This document shows positions 35,044-48,535 of a stretch of 64,000 nucleotides of DNA, one piece after another. Each line of letters starts with the position of its first letter. Within the stretch, counting starts at the first letter, position 1. Made by a program: the position numbers and the translations under genes. Location: assembly GCA_949752795.1 (NCBI GenBank), contig OX457074.1:27637980-27701979 (forward strand), read 5' to 3'. The DNA comes from Hyperoodon ampullatus. Its lineage: Eukaryota; Chordata; Mammalia; Artiodactyla; Ziphiidae. Under the pieces are notes generated by a model that was given only the letters and a program-made list of their open reading frames with translations, made no database searches and had not been told where the DNA came from.

Positions 35044-36514
35044 TAAGATTCTAAATACAGGCCCAGCACAAGATGTAAGGTCCTTTGGCCTGTTGTTTTA
35101 AATGCTTAGCAGTTTTAAATGCATAGTAGATTTGGGGCCAATTTATCAACTTGTCGATAAACAAGAGATGGGGAGGAGCTACTTAAAAAATTATAAACAA
35201 ATTGTTATGGCTGTTTATTTCCATCAACTTAGATAAGTATACATGCAAATATAATTTGATTTCTAAATAATAGTTTGAATTGTTTTCTAGGAGAGAAGTA
35301 TGATATGTGTGGAGAGTGTGGCCGCAGCAGCTTGTAGTTCATTTAAACTGCTGGGTGTAGTCAGGATGACTTTGGTAGCACTGGCTAGGAGCCGCATAAA
35401 ACTTAGTGGTCTGTCACTTCACCGGTGGCTGAGATTATACTTTTGAGCTATCCTGAATTTAATAAGGTTAATATTCCTCTTTCAAAAAGAAATAGTAGAT
35501 ATAACATGAAGATTTTTAATTTATATGTCTATATATGTGTGCATATATATTTATATATGTATATATCTTTATTTTAAAAGGTACCAATTGTCTAAAGCAA
35601 ATTGAAAGTTTTTCAGCATACTACTAAAGGTCATACCAACTTGTTTACTGGTGTAAATTGTACTGGGTCAGTTTCTCCAAGGGCAGGAAGTTGTCTGGTA
35701 AAGCCAGAATTTGTGTGTTCAACTTGTTTTGACCCCCAGAAACCCTGATTCATCATTAGGTTCTTCAAAGAATGCAGGCACATGTTTTTGAGTAAACCAT
35801 TGTGACGTGTGAATGTTTGTGATGTTTGTTATTTCTGTGCCATATTTTAGGTGTTCTCAGAACATCTGAATTTGCCTTTTTGCTTTCTTCTGTCGATATT
35901 CTCCTGGTGGTGAAAATATTCCTGTGAGGCGAGCTTCCTTTCAGTAGGCAATATGTGTAACTAATATAGTTTAAAAACTTATTTATTTTTATGTAAAACT
36001 GATGCATGCTATGGTAAACAAATCCAAGCAGTGCTAAGTGTATATAAGAAAAAAGATAAGAAGCCTCTGCTCTCCTTCCTCCATCGTTAGCCATGTCCCC
36101 CTAATCTGACCGTAGAAAGCAGTTGGTGTTACTTGGTGTTTGGAAGACCTCTCTTGCCTAGGTGCGCGGGCAGTAGTGAAAGCAGAGGGAGAAGTCATGG
36201 AAGGCATGGCCACTGAACCCGTTTAGATGTTAGGCAGGTATTCCACCCTTATTTCCTGTGATGTTAATTAATATTGATAATCTTAAACTTCCATTAGTTT
36301 AAGATAACTGTAATTGAATTGTTAGTGAAACACTCAAACAGTTAATTGCATTGTCAGGTTGGTAAAGTTTTGATTTGTTGATCTTGTAAGGAAATAAATA
36401 TTTGGAACTTGAATTCACGTAACCTTAGGGCTGGGAGTAATGTTGGTAATTATCATCTGTGGAATTTTATGATGAGATGCACAGTATACTTACTATAGCT
36501 TCTATCTAGTCTGT

Positions 36515-36625
36515 CTTATTTTCCAGATGAGGAAATTGAGGCCTGGAGAAGTCAAGTGACTTTCCCAAGGTCACACAGCTGATTAGTAGCAACATTAAAG
36601 CAAACTTTTATCTCTGGACCCTTAT
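36515..36625 (+). repeat. MIR
   Basis: Core text cagatgaggaaattgaggcc followed by caaggtcacacagctgatta is the conserved MIR core. Confidence 0.85.
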
Positions 36626-36785
36626 CTCAGGACTCTTGGTCCTGGCTGGTTATGCTACATTTTACTGCAGTACTTTGGACCAAAGGACCATACGCTGTGA
36701 CCACTGGATACAAATGCTTCAGAACTGATACATCAGCAGTGGTGTTCTCTAGTATGTATTAAAAGGTTCCTCCTCTCTCTTTCAG

Positions 36786-36842
36786 AAATTATAAAGAGCT
36801 CTGATGGGCTCTTTGTGTGATACCCAGTGCAGTGAACTGCAG
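36786..36842 (+). other. candidate internal (untranslated) exon
   Basis: A pyrimidine-rich tract and acceptor (ctcctctctctttcag) precede 57 bp ending CAG|GTGAGT. Both splice signals are strong for non-coding DNA. It has stops in the frame continued from 31465, so it would be untranslated or belong to a non-coding transcript. Confidence 0.3.
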
Positions 36843-38092
36843 GTGAGTAAGGTCTGGGAGAGCCTTATTTACAAAGCAGCAAGGACTTGGTAATGCCTGA
36901 GGAAAAGACAAAAGGGACTTAATCTAGAGGAGGGTGTCTGGTCAGCAAGATGAGGTGGGACAAGGTGGAGGAAGTAGGGCCCTGGTGCAGCAGTGGTGAC
37001 CTGGCTGAATTGGTTACTTCTGGAGCCGACTGGATGATGGTGAACCTACTCCAAACAGACTGCCTGATGCTTTGTCAGTTTGTTTGAAGAGAAGTGAGGG
37101 TAGGTTAATCTTCCACTTCTGTTTTGAATGAGTAACTGCACAGGGATTCAACCTATCTGCATATGATTGGATCTTCAGAGGTCCTTCAGTTTTTGTGTCG
37201 ACATTCTTGAGTGTTGATCACCCAGTGCTCTGATGAACGGGTTAAGTATTAAATTGTTTGTTTTCCTGTTATGTACTATGTGTGTATTGTCATGAATGAC
37301 TATATATCCGCATTTTTGAGGATCTGGATACCAGGAACATTACAATGGAAACAGAAGGTTAAACGTTTTTCCTAATGGTTGTATTAGTCCTTTAGATTAT
37401 TTGTTTACCGCGGAAATGCCCTAACAGTGTTATTTTAGTCTTGAGTATTTATTATTTCACAGTAATTAATCTTCTTGGTCCATTATAGTATCTTGGCCAT
37501 TCAGTATTAAACTAAGAAAATGGTAATACTACAGAAAAAACAATTAGAAGACAGTTTTAATATTGTCCTTGTGGGGCATCAGTGCTAAAATTATTTTTTG
37601 ATATATTGTTAATGCTAGTCCCAGAGACTATAATGAGACAATGCTATATACTTTTAGGGTTTATAATTAAACTTAGGCTTGGCTACTTATTGATTGCTAA
37701 AGTAAAACATTGTTGTAGGGGTTCTTTGTTTCTTGAGTTAGGGAAGTTTGCACGATTCATCCCCCACAGGTTCATGGGGATGATCAGAAGGCTAGTTGAG
37801 CTGGTTTCTCGGTCCTTGGAAAGCTGGGATCTGGGTTGTCATAGGTCATTGTGATAAGAAGTACATGAGCGTTCTGAGTTAAGGCCAAAGTGAGCAGTAA
37901 AAGAGAGGTGTGGACCTCTTCCTGAGAGTATATCGAGTTTGCATCCTGGGACCCCTAAGTTTCCTCAATATGGTAGAACTTTCTCTGTTAAATTATAAAA
38001 TAATTTAAGCATTGCTATTAAGTAAATTGTTAAATATTTGGGCTACTACCCCTAAAACAGTTGATTTTCTTTTTGTCATTCTGTTAAATATA

Positions 38093-38095
38093 TAC

Positions 38096-38130
<35 letters not shown>

Positions 38131-38132
38131 TA
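38093..38132. repeat. (TA)n(CA)n microsatellite
   Basis: Alternating TA then CA runs. Confidence 0.9.
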
Positions 38133-38189
38133 TATTATTGTACTAATTTTTAATTATAATGCATATAATTTGAATTTTTTCTACTTATT

Positions 38190-38725
38190 TGATTATGAAA
38201 CATTTCCATGTTATAGTTGTCACAATTTTAATTGACATGATTACACTTTGAGAGGCTGGAAAATATTTCATCAAGTCATGCCATCAATAATTTACTTAAA
38301 TCTTTTTATGTTAAATATTTATGTTGCTGGCTGGTTTTCAGTTAATACTTCAATCTTCGTTATTGTAGTTATTATTGTATTTTTTTCTGGCTAATTATAT
38401 CTCTAGGATAAATTTTTGAATGCATTATTGTGTTAAATGGTATGAATGTTTTTATGGCTTTTGATATATATCGCCATACTGTTTTTCAAGAATGTTATAC
38501 CAGTTTGTACTACGAACAGATATACAGATGTACCTGTTTCACCATAACTGGATATAAATACATTTTTTCCTTAAATGATTTTGCTTACTTAATAGTGTAA
38601 AGTGGCATTTGTACTTCTTTGTTGTATAATGTTGAATTTTTCTCTTTGAGTCTCTTCATGGTGAATTGTTTGTTCATATCCTTTGCTATTTTAATCAGTA
38701 AACTATCGATGTGGGCTTTGGATGG
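38190..38725 (-). repeat. old L1-type fragment
   Basis: Reverse-oriented decayed LINE text (tggcatttgtacttctttgt, ttgtttgttcatatcctttg). Confidence 0.45.
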
Positions 38726-40789
38726 TAAGACAAGTATAACCAGCTAATAAACAGGTGATTATTAAAAAGATGATCAGAACATGTTCGGGGAGAATGTTCA
38801 GAGAGTCTAGTCTGGATGGTAAGTTTTCTTGAGAACATAGTGGTTGAAGGGGAACGGGTGAGTTATTCCAAGGTTCAGCTCAGCACATGTTTAGTGCGCA
38901 TCCGTTGTGTACCACGTGTTGCGTCCTCTTAGTGCTTCTCAAGTCATCATGGCGTATACTTGGCTGAAGGAGGAGGCTGCTTGAGGCTGCTTGAGGCTTG
39001 ACTTGTGGGACTTTGGCTGCTGACGTCTCTTTGTGGAGGGCTGAGGGGATGAGTGACTAGAACCTCTTTAGCTGATTCAGGGCATACCACAGTGCCACGG
39101 CACAGTCTTTGAGAAACTCTGTTCTGAAGGATACAAAGATGAATAAAGCATCATTTCCTCTGACAAGGAGCGAATCATCTAGTAGAGAGAGTAGGGGCAC
39201 CAAAACAAGAAAGGACTAATAGGAATTTGAAGGGCGCTGTAAGAGGGGTTCAGACAAGTTGCTTAGGGGTTCAGTGGAGGGAGTGATACTGCGCCCTTGG
39301 GGATGTAAGGGAACACTTCAACTGAGGAGGTGGCATTTAAATTGCACCACTGTGAAATTGAGGCGCCAGGGCAAGAAGAGGGCATTCTGGAGGGAAGGGT
39401 AGCTTGAGCAAAGGCTGAGGGGTGGTGTTGGAAATGAGGTGGATGTCCGGAAACTGAGTATCCAAATTACCCGGACCCTGGGTTACATGAAAAAACATAG
39501 TGGACAGTGAGGCTGTTGAGAGGTCATGACTGGGTTTTGGAGAATGCATATGATGGATGGTCAGTGAGGAGAAACTAGAGACAGGGTTTTCAGTCGAGTT
39601 CATGGTACTCCTCCAGGTGAGGGATGATGAGTGCCTGAGTTAGTGTGCTTGGGAATGAAAGGAGGTGGTGGAGTCAAGAGATACTTTGGAGGTTGAGCAG
39701 AGAGATGTGGTGACTGATTAGGTAGGAGGGGAAGGAACAGTCAGTTCTGTGTCTTAAGTCAGAGATGATGCTGAGGTATTTGTGGTTGGATGGCTGGCAG
39801 AATGGGACAGCAGGAATACAGAAGTCAGGAGGAAGAGCAGGTCTTAGGGGTTTAGAATAGAGAAAAGACGATTTTGGTTTTGTGTGTTGAGTTTAAGGAA
39901 CTAGTAGAAAGGTGCAATCAGAATCTTAACCCTGGAAGGAACAGATGAGGAAGTTCGGGGCCCAGAGGAGCTTGAGGGACCAGTGAGGTCTCACAGTTAG
40001 ATAAAGCAGAGTGAAGACTGAAGCTTCATGATTCCAGTCCAGCACTCTCTTCAGTGCCTAAGACTGAGAAACTTCTCTGCTGTGGTGTTTTCCTCGCACC
40101 CAGGTGTGCTCAATAGGAAGTTGGAAGTGGCAGAGCTTATGTTGGGAGTGAAGAGTTTATTTTTTAATTACATTTTTTTATTATGGAAAATTTCAGATGT
40201 ATAGAAGTGGAAAGGGTATAATCAATCCCACTGTACCCGTTGTTCAAGTTTAATAGTTAGTAATGTTGTTTCATCTGTTTCCTCCCTCTCCATCAATTCT
40301 ATTGAAGCAAATTGGATAAAGTGTTTTGGTGAACTTGAACTCTGGGTATCTGTAGTTAAGGAGAATTGAACAGTTCAGTAGGGTATGTTCTGAGCTTTCT
40401 GGGTGGGGGTGTAGAGTGAACAGAAGTAGCATTAATTGCCAGAATTCCTGGGCAAATCACTTATGTCTTCTGAGCCTTCGTTTGTCTGTGAGATGGAGGT
40501 AATAATGGCAGTGTCACAGAATTACCTGAGATAAGGTGTAGAAAATGCTGTGTGAACTGTGAGCCTGAAGTGTTATGCAGATTTTAGTTGTTGGTAATAA
40601 CAGAAAGGTAGTGCTATTCCTTTGGGCTTCTGTGTTGCTGGCATTCAATACATTTTTATTATTCAACAAAGAATTATGTGAGGTACCTGAGGCTTCAACA
40701 GGGAACACAACAGACAAAATCTCAGCTCTCCTGGAACCCATGTTCTAGGTCTGGAGTATAATAGGAAGCTAATACCTTAATAGTGATTA

Positions 40790-41010
40790 GTGTGGGCCAT
40801 GCACTGTTCTGAGTGCTTTCATATTTTACCCTATTTAATTCTTGCAGTAATGCCTTGAAGTGTAGCACTGTTATGATTCCCATTTTGCAGATTTGGAAAT
40901 CAAAGCAGATTTTTAAGCAGATTGCCTCAGGTCACAATGCCAGGATTCAGATTCAGGCAGAGCTGGCTTCAAGCCTATACTCTTACCCCTGTGCCATTAA
41001 AACGCTTTAG
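40790..41010. repeat. MIR
   Basis: ccattttgcagatttggaaa, then cctcaggtcacaatgccagg: a diverged MIR core. Confidence 0.65.
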
Positions 41011-41764
41011 CTCATTCATGGTGTACTAGTGTTTGGTACAAATAAAAAAGGTAGGCCCTGATTGAAATTATTCCTAAACAAGTAAGTGTTCTCTTCTTGT
41101 GGGAGAAAAAAAGGACAAAAACAAATGAAAAAAAATGGCAGTACATAGTTCTCTGTGGATGGGGGTATATTAATATTCTTACATAGAAAAGAATGTTTCT
41201 TCCTAACTTTTTATAGGCTTCACCAACTTTCTTGGTTCCTTTAGATACAAATGGCCACCTCAGTGGCACGAAGTCATTTTCCTGCTGGTACTTGGGAAGA
41301 GTCTCTTCTTGAATGAATCTCCTTCTTGCTTACAATTCTTCTTTTTTCTCCTACCACTCTCTTTCCTTACCTTGGGGCAGTTCCCTTCTCTGATTTCCCC
41401 TGTTGTCTGATCCTCCTTTTGCTCACAGCTGTGGTGTCCCTTCCCAGTCACATCAGCTGCCCATGTTCTCAGGGATTTCCTTCCTTCTGCCTTTGCCTTC
41501 TCTTCCCTAGCCTGCCTCTGTCCGTCTTCTTGGGCCTTACCCTCTGTTGTGGCTCTTCTGAGTTTCTTCAGTGGGACTAACGTCAGGACCAATTTCTCGC
41601 CTCTGGCTCTGGCTCTGCCCTGCCAGGTCGTGGTTCTCCTTCCTGGGCAGGGAAGATGGGGAAATGGGCAGTGAGGATTCCTTAAGTTTGCATCAGGATT
41701 AGGATAGGGCCTCACTCCTTTTAAGGAGGGTTAGGAGGGTATTATGGCTTGCATACCTGTGGGG

Positions 41765-42520
41765 TTTTTTTTTGAATATTGTTAAAATATACATAACATA
41801 AAATTTACCATTTTCATCATTTTAGCATACAATTCAGTGTCATTAAGTGCATTCACATTGTTGTACAACCATCACCACCATCCATCTCCAGAACTCCATC
41901 ATCTTCCCTGATTGAAGTCTGTTCTCATTAAACACTAACCCTCCATCCCCCTCTCCCTCAAGCACCTGGTAAACATCATTCTACTTTCTGTTTCTAAGAA
42001 TTTGAATAGGGTCCATTCATACCATAGGTACCTCATATAAGTGCACTGATACAATATTTGTCTTTTTGTGACTGGCTAATTTCACTTAGCATGTCTTCAA
42101 GGTTCATCCATATTGTAGCCTGTGGCAGCATTTTCTTCCTTTTTAAGGCTAAATACTATGCCATTGTATGTAAATACCACATTTCTAAAAATCCATCCAG
42201 TTTTTGATAGACACTCAGGTTGCTTCCACCTTTTGGCTGTTGTGAATAATGTTGCTGTGAACTTGGGTGTATACACATCTGTTCAGGTCCCTACTTTCAG
42301 TTCTTTCGGGAAATACCCAGAAGTGGAATTGGTAGATCCTTTTGTAATTCTGTGTTTAATTTTTTGAGGAATCCCCATATAGTATTCCATAGCAGTAGCA
42401 CCGTTTGATGTCCACCAGAAATGTAAAAGGGTTCCAATTTCTCCACACCCTCTCAAACAGTTATTTTCTATTTTTTTTTATAGTAGCCATCCTAATGGGT
42501 GTGAAATGATAATATATACT
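41765..42520 (-). repeat. old L1M 3' end fragment
   Basis: Reverse-oriented old L1: ttcatccatattgtagcctg, aaggctaaatactatgccat, ggttgcttccaccttttggc, acccagaagtggaattggta. Same family as 25485-26260. Confidence 0.75.
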
Positions 42521-43574
42521 TGTTTTTAAAGGTGTTTTATGTAGAATAATAGAATTTCAGGACTGGAAATGGTATTAAAGATTTCCAATTCAATTGGCTG
42601 TAGACAGCAACGAATGTTCTCGTATGTCTTAGCATTTTCACTTCTTTCTCAGTTGGAGAAAGGCATTTTGGGCAGATGGGTCTCCACTGGATCTTCGGCT
42701 CAAGATGAACTATGTCTGACCCAGGCAGGGTACATGGAATGCAGCTTTGCAAGAGATCTGCTCTTCTCTTCTGCCAGTGACTCTCTTTCTTATACTTCTT
42801 TACAGTTTCCAACTGTGTCTTCTGGGTTATTTAATCTTCTTTCCAGCTTCTTTAAGGGATAAGTTAATTGTATTCAAATAAACATTCTTATTTAAATAAA
42901 ACTAGGTAAGTTAGCAGTTAATGAGCCCAAGATCTGTATAAACTGCTCAGATGATTAAAAGACTGTATTCAATATCAATTTGAAGGAAACCTAAATATTA
43001 CTCCTGGATGTTAGCTATAATTCCTTACTATGTAAAATAAGTCATCCCTTTTCAATTTTTTTTTTAAATTTGGAGGAGATGAGTTAAGCAGCATAAAATA
43101 AAATATATTTTATATTTATGAGAAGATTATAACTTCTGGATTAGTTTGGGTTTTGAATCTTTTTTAAGTTAAAGAAAACTGTTAGTTTAATTTATATTAT
43201 GAGAACCTATACGCCTACAGCAAAGTTGTAAGAATAGTATAATCAATACCCAGTTGTTAGTGTTATGTCATAATTTGCCTTGTATGTCTTTCTCTGTCAA
43301 ATAGATAGAATTTTTTTTTCCTGAGCCAGCTAAAAGTAAGTGGCAGACATCTTAGATGGCATTTCGTTCCTAATTCATCATGTGTCTCCTAAGAATGAGG
43401 ACATAGTTCTTCATAAACATAATACCATTCTCACACCTAAGAAGATAATTCAGTAACACTAATAGTTACACTATCAGATATCAAGTCCATGAATAATTTT
43501 TCCTATATCTTCCCAAAGTGTATTTTATTTGTTTCGTTTGTTTTTGACTCTTTAGTTTCTTTCTTTAAATTAAT

Positions 43575-43855
43575 TAATTTAATTTATTTATTTTTGGATG
43601 CATTGGATCTTCATTGCTGTGTGCAGGCTTTCTCTAGTTGCGGCGAGGAGGGGCTACTCTTCATTGCGGTGCACTTGCTTCTCACTATGGTTGCTTCCCT
43701 TGTTGTGGAGCACAGGCTCTAGGCGTGCGGGCTTCAGCTGTTGTGGCGCACGGGCTTAGTTGCTCTGCAGCATGTGGGATCTTCCCGGAGCAGGGCTCAA
43801 ACCTGTGTCCCCTGCACTGGCAAGCGGATTCTTAACCACTGCCCTACCAGTTATT
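43575..43855 (-). mobile_element. CHR-related SINE (unit copy 1, first)
   Basis: tttatttttggatgcattgg to aaccactgccctaccag, reverse orientation. Counterparts at 47290-47578 and 51018-51296. Confidence 0.8.
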
Positions 43856-43904
43856 CTTTTTAAAAAAAATAATTTCCTCATTTGTTTTTATGTGATGATG
43901 CCTT

Positions 43905-44319
43905 TATTTATTTATTTTTATTATTGTTTATATTTGGCTGTGTTGGGTCTTTGTTGCTGCGCGCTGTCTTTCTCTGGTTGTGGAAAGTGGGGGCTACTCT
44001 TTGTTGTGGTGCATGGACTGCTGGTTGTTGTGGTTTCTCTTGTTGTGGAGCACGGTCTCTAAGTGTGCGGGCTTCAGTAATTGCAGCACCTGGGCTCAGG
44101 AGTTGCGGCACACAGGCCCTAGAGTGTGCGGGCTTCAGTAGTTGCGGCGTTTGGCCTCAGTAGTTGTGGCTCGCGGGCTGTAGAGCGCAGGCTAAGTAGT
44201 TGTGACGTACGGGCTTAGTTGCTCTGCGGCATGTGGGATCTTCCCGGACCACGGCTGGAACCCGTGTCCCCTGCATTGGCAGACGGATTCTTAACCACTG
44301 CACCACCAGGAAAGTCCCA
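43905..44319 (-). mobile_element. CHR-related SINE, long (unit copy 1, second)
   Basis: tatttggctgtgttgggtct through several copies of an internal cgggcttcagtagttgcggc motif to accaccaggaaagtccc. Counterpart at 47632-48046. Confidence 0.8.
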
Positions 44320-44604
44320 GACTTTCCTTTTCTTAATGACAATTTTGAGGAGTCCTGGTTCACGTATTTCATAGACTGTCCTTCAACTTGGGTTTGTGTG
44401 ATGTTCTCCTCGTGACTGGAAGGCAGTTAGTGTTTTGGGGAGGGAGATGTTTACTTTTAATATTTTGTTTCATCTCTATCTCTTGGCTTGTTATATAAGA
44501 TATTCAATGCATTTAGATATATATTTAAAAAAGCAGGCTTGTAGACTATTATTTTGTAATCTGCTTGCTATTTTGTAATCTGCTTGGGATGATGGTGGTA
44601 TACT

Positions 44605-44806
44605 TTATTTATTTTCAGTACGTGGTCCTCTCACTGTTGTGGCCTCTCCCGTTGCGGAGCACTGGCTCTGGACGCGCAGGGTCAGTGGCCATGTTCCACA
44701 GGCCTAGCCGCTCCGCAGCATGTGGGATCTTCCCAGACCGGGGCACGAACCCATATCCCCTGCATCGGCAGGCAGGCTCTCAACCACTGCTCCACCAGGG
44801 AAGCCC
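44605..44806 (-). mobile_element. CHR-type SINE (unit copy 1, third)
   Basis: cagtacgtggtcctctcact to ctccaccagggaagccc. Flanked by ggtatact / ggtacact, a probable target-site duplication. Confidence 0.88.
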
Positions 44807-47289
44807 GGTACACTTTTGTTTTAATTATGCAGTTGGCTCTCTTGCGTTGATTTACATTTTATTGATAAAGCTCAACTGCTTTGGATTATGCTGTGTTTAC
44901 AAGGCTACACAGATAATCTGGAAGGGAAAATTAAGAAATACAAATGACAGAAAATGTTTTATAATAATAAAATTTTGTTGGCAAGCAGTAACTTTTTCTC
45001 AAAGTCAGTCTTTTAATATAATTTGCTTGCTTCATAAATATGGTTTTTTTTTGTTTTTTCATATCGTTATTGATTAGTAAGCATGTTAAATGACTAGGGA
45101 GGAATCTCACTCTCTTCAAGAAATAATTTGGAATTATTGATCCAGAATGCTGACAATTTTCACAAATGTGTCAGGAAAATCAAACTAATAGATGGAAAAA
45201 AATCTCAATTTTAGCTGTTGATATAACATTTCTTGAATTTAGAGATTTTTTTATAATTTAAGTTACTAAAACAGATGGTGGAAGGTCCATCAAGATATGT
45301 ATTTTATGTATTTAAAGCATTTTACTTTTCTGTATTGAATTCCATTCATTCTGGAATTTAGGAGAATTTATCTCTTTATGAAAGTGATTATTCAAAGTAG
45401 AAAATGATTGATGACCTTCGCTTCCAGTTTTCTTCTCAATAGACTTAGTCTCTCTTCTAATGCTTCTTGCATACTCAGTAATTGTATAAGTTTTAGAGAA
45501 AAATGCAGGTCTGGCTGAATATTAAGCACAGTACAATAAATAAAGCTTTTTTACTTTGCAGAATATTTTCCACGTGTGTCCCATAGATTCATCAGAGATT
45601 CTAATTTTGGATAAAGGCAAGTACATTGAAAGACAATACAACATCCCTGTCTATGACATTGGCATTCGAATGAGAAGTGAATTTGGTTCAGGACGGTTCT
45701 TGGAATGCTTGGCATTTAGGTTATTTTAGGTCACCTCTTGCGGAAATTCAATTAGAGTATTTATTGAATGGTTTTAGTGAGCTGAATGGTTTTCATGTCA
45801 TGTCATAGATGGTATAAAACATGACTCTTATTTCTAAAATAGTTGTGTTGGTCAGATAAGGCATCTTACATGTTGTATTTAATCCAAGATAATGATGGAT
45901 GAGTAAGAGGCAGATCATTCTAGGGGAAGTAATTTTGGTTTTGAGAGAGGCATTCTTAGGGAAATAGGCCTTGGAGTGTTCATTTAGAGCTGAGCAGGAT
46001 TGAGGTCTGGAGAGAGGAGGGAAAGGATATTTAGGTAGAGGGAAGGGCATTGGCAGAGCCTCAGAGGCCTGACGGTTCCTGGGGCCTGTGTGGGAATGGT
46101 GGGAAAGTTGGGTTGCAGTCAGCCTGTGGGTGGCCTGGACGTTGGGTAATGAGCGTGGCCGTCAGTTTATGGGCGCCCTCTCTAGAGTGGTCTGTAACTT
46201 GCTTCCTCCCTGAGGAAGTGTGACACGTTTCTGCTAGCTGCAGTGTCTTCCCCACAGCTGTGCTGTCCACGGAGGAGAAGGGGGCCTGCTCTGCCATGGC
46301 TTCCTTACTCCTCAGGGTATGGCGTGTGAGTTATTTTAATAATGTATCAATCTGCCTTTTCTTTCTTTTGTCACAATGCATTTGCTTTCTAAAGTGGTCT
46401 TGTTTTCAGGATAATAATTGGGTTTTCACAGGGAAAATAATAATGTATGAGGCACATTACTGACTAAAGGCAAATTCCTGAATTAAAAATTGAATCTCTA
46501 ATTTTTTCTAGTAATTCTTCTTTTGTTTACATTTTTGTTTTGTTCGTTATGTAAAGAAACTTATGGAGAGTAATTTCTGCTCAGGTGGATAGTGGTACTG
46601 TTTAGCACAGCTCATTGGTCTTCTGAAGCTTTCACAAATGCAGTCTGATTCATTCCAGCCATGTTAATTATGATTACATAATTTTTTCCCCTAATGGAGA
46701 CAAATGTAAAAGACAGAGATACAGAAATCATCTTCAGTTTAGATTGAAGAAATTTTAGTTACTACTGTTTGTTCCTGCTGTTTGATCACAGTTTATTTTT
46801 ATTTTTTGAAGTCTGTCTCTAATCAAATAAGATTTAATGTTTTAGAAGTAATAGAGGACCATCACTAAACTAATAAGAAATGTTAATTTAAGGACAATCA
46901 TTGATTTTTAAAAATATAAAAGTACATTTAATGACTTGATTTCAAGATGGTCTGGTGGTATCCTTATACTGTCGCAGAAGGAAGTCCACAGTGGGACGAG
47001 AATGATGCTTACAAATCAGCACCCTTATTATCTATTACTGAACATGTCTTAGTCCAGGCCAGTCTGCCTACCACCTCTGTGGTACACTATTGATTTCATT
47101 TTTCTTCCAGTATTTACTTTTGATATTGCACCAATTATCTAGCTGTGATGGGATTCTTCAAAAGTATCCTACATTTTGTACTTCGTGGACTAGTGATTGT
47201 TCTGTTTGCAGACATTCGTTCTAAGGCTCTACTCTTGCCTCGAAAACCTACATTTGCAGAAAGGGAAATGTATACGTTTTCCTTTCAAA

Positions 47290-47578
47290 TGTATTTATTT
47301 TTATTTATTTTTTTATTTATTTTTGGCTGTGTTCGGTCTTCGTTTCTGTGCGAGGGCCTTCTCTAGTTGCGGTGAGCAGGGACCACTCCTCATTGTGGTT
47401 CATGGGCCTCTCACTGCCGCGGCCCCTCTTGTTGCGGAGCACAGGCTCCAGACGTGCAGGATCAGTAGTTGTGGCTCACGGGCTTAATTGCTCTGCAGCA
47501 TGTGGGATCCTCCCGGACCAGGGCTCAAACCCATGTCCCCTGCACTGGCAGGTGGATTCTTAACCACTGCCCCAACAG
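47290..47578 (-). mobile_element. CHR-related SINE (unit copy 2, first)
   Basis: ttggctgtgttcggtcttcg to ccactgccccaacag, counterpart of 43575-43855. Confidence 0.8.
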
Positions 47579-47631
47579 TTATTCTTTTAAAAAAATATAT
47601 TTCCTTATTTGTTTTTATGTGAAGATGCCTT

Positions 47632-48046
47632 TATTTATTTATTTTTATTATTGTTTATATTTGGCTGTGTTGGGTCTTTGTTGCTGCGCGCTGTCTTTCT
47701 CTGGTTGTGGCAAGTGGGGGCTACTCTTTGTTGTGGTGCGCGGACTTCTGATTGTGGTGGCTTCTCTTTTTGCGGAGCACGGGCTCTATGTGTGCGGGCT
47801 TCAGTAATTGCAGCACCTGGGCTCAGTAGTTGCGGCACACAGGCCCTAGAGTGTGCGGGCTTCAGTAGTTGCGGCGTGTGGCCTCAGTAGTTGTGGCTCG
47901 CGGGCTGTAGAGCGCAGGCTCAGTAGTTGTGATGTACGGGCTTAGTTGCTCTGCGGCATGTGGGATCTTCCCGGACCACGGCTGGAACCCGTGTCCCCTG
48001 CATTGGCAGACGGATTCTTAACCACTGCACCACCAGGAAAGTCCCA
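47632..48046 (-). mobile_element. CHR-related SINE, long (unit copy 2, second)
   Basis: Counterpart of 43905-44319 with few differences. Confidence 0.82.
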
Positions 48047-48335
48047 GACTTTCCTTTTCTTAATGACAATTTTGAGGAGTCCTGGTTCACGTATTTCATA
48101 GACTGTCCTTCAACTTGGGTTTGTGTGATGTTCTCCTCATGACTGGAAGGGAGTTACTGTTTTGGGGAGGGAGATGTTTACTTTTAATATTTTGTTTCAT
48201 CTCTATCTCTTGGCTTTTTATATAAGATATTCAATGCATTTAGATATATATTTAAAAAAGCAGGCTTGTAGACTATTATTTTATAATCTGCTTGCTACTT
48301 TGTAATATGCTTGGGATGATGGTGCTATGCTATTT

Positions 48336-48535
48336 TTTTTTTCAGTACGCGGACCTCTCACTGTTGTGTCCTCTCCCGTTGCGGAACACAGGCTCCGAAC
48401 ACGCAGGCTCTGTGGCCATGACTCACAGGCCTTGCTGCTCCGCGGCATGCGGGATCTTCCCGGACTGGGGCACGAACCCGTGTCCCCTGCATCGGCACGC
48501 AGGCTCTCAACCACTGCTCCACCAGGGAAGCCCGG
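48336..48535 (-). mobile_element. CHR-type SINE (unit copy 2, third)
   Basis: cagtacgcggacctctcact to accagggaagccc, counterpart of 44605-44806. Confidence 0.88.

Larger units (their letters stand above)
32810..43560. other. AT-rich intron-like or intergenic DNA
   Basis: Few CpGs, one young SINE (34836-35043), MIR copies (36.52, 40.8 kb), L2-like pieces (38.88-39.2 and 40.65-40.75 kb), old L1 pieces (38.2-38.7, 40.15-40.29, 41.77-42.52, 43.19-43.48 kb) and a TA/CA microsatellite at 38.09-38.13 kb. No coding exon recognised on either strand. Confidence 0.55.
43570..47289. repeat. 3.72 kb tandem unit, copy 1
   Basis: Matched by 47290-51009 with an offset of about 3727 bp. The unit holds three SINEs at its left, then single-copy AT-rich DNA. 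Identical landmarks include the sequence around tccaacttgggtttgtgtga (44380s / 48110s) and ggataaaggcaagtacatt (45609 / 49337). The two copies differ by scattered substitutions and small indels. The left boundary lies within or beside the first SINE. Confidence 0.92.

Noticed and set aside
44565..45077. 170-codon open frame
   Set aside because: Starts inside a CHR SINE and continues into AT-rich repeat-unit DNA; the duplicate copy in the second tandem unit is broken differently.
46260..46463. Open frame repeated in both tandem units (also 49987-50190)
   Set aside because: Conserved only because the DNA was duplicated; no splice or family support.
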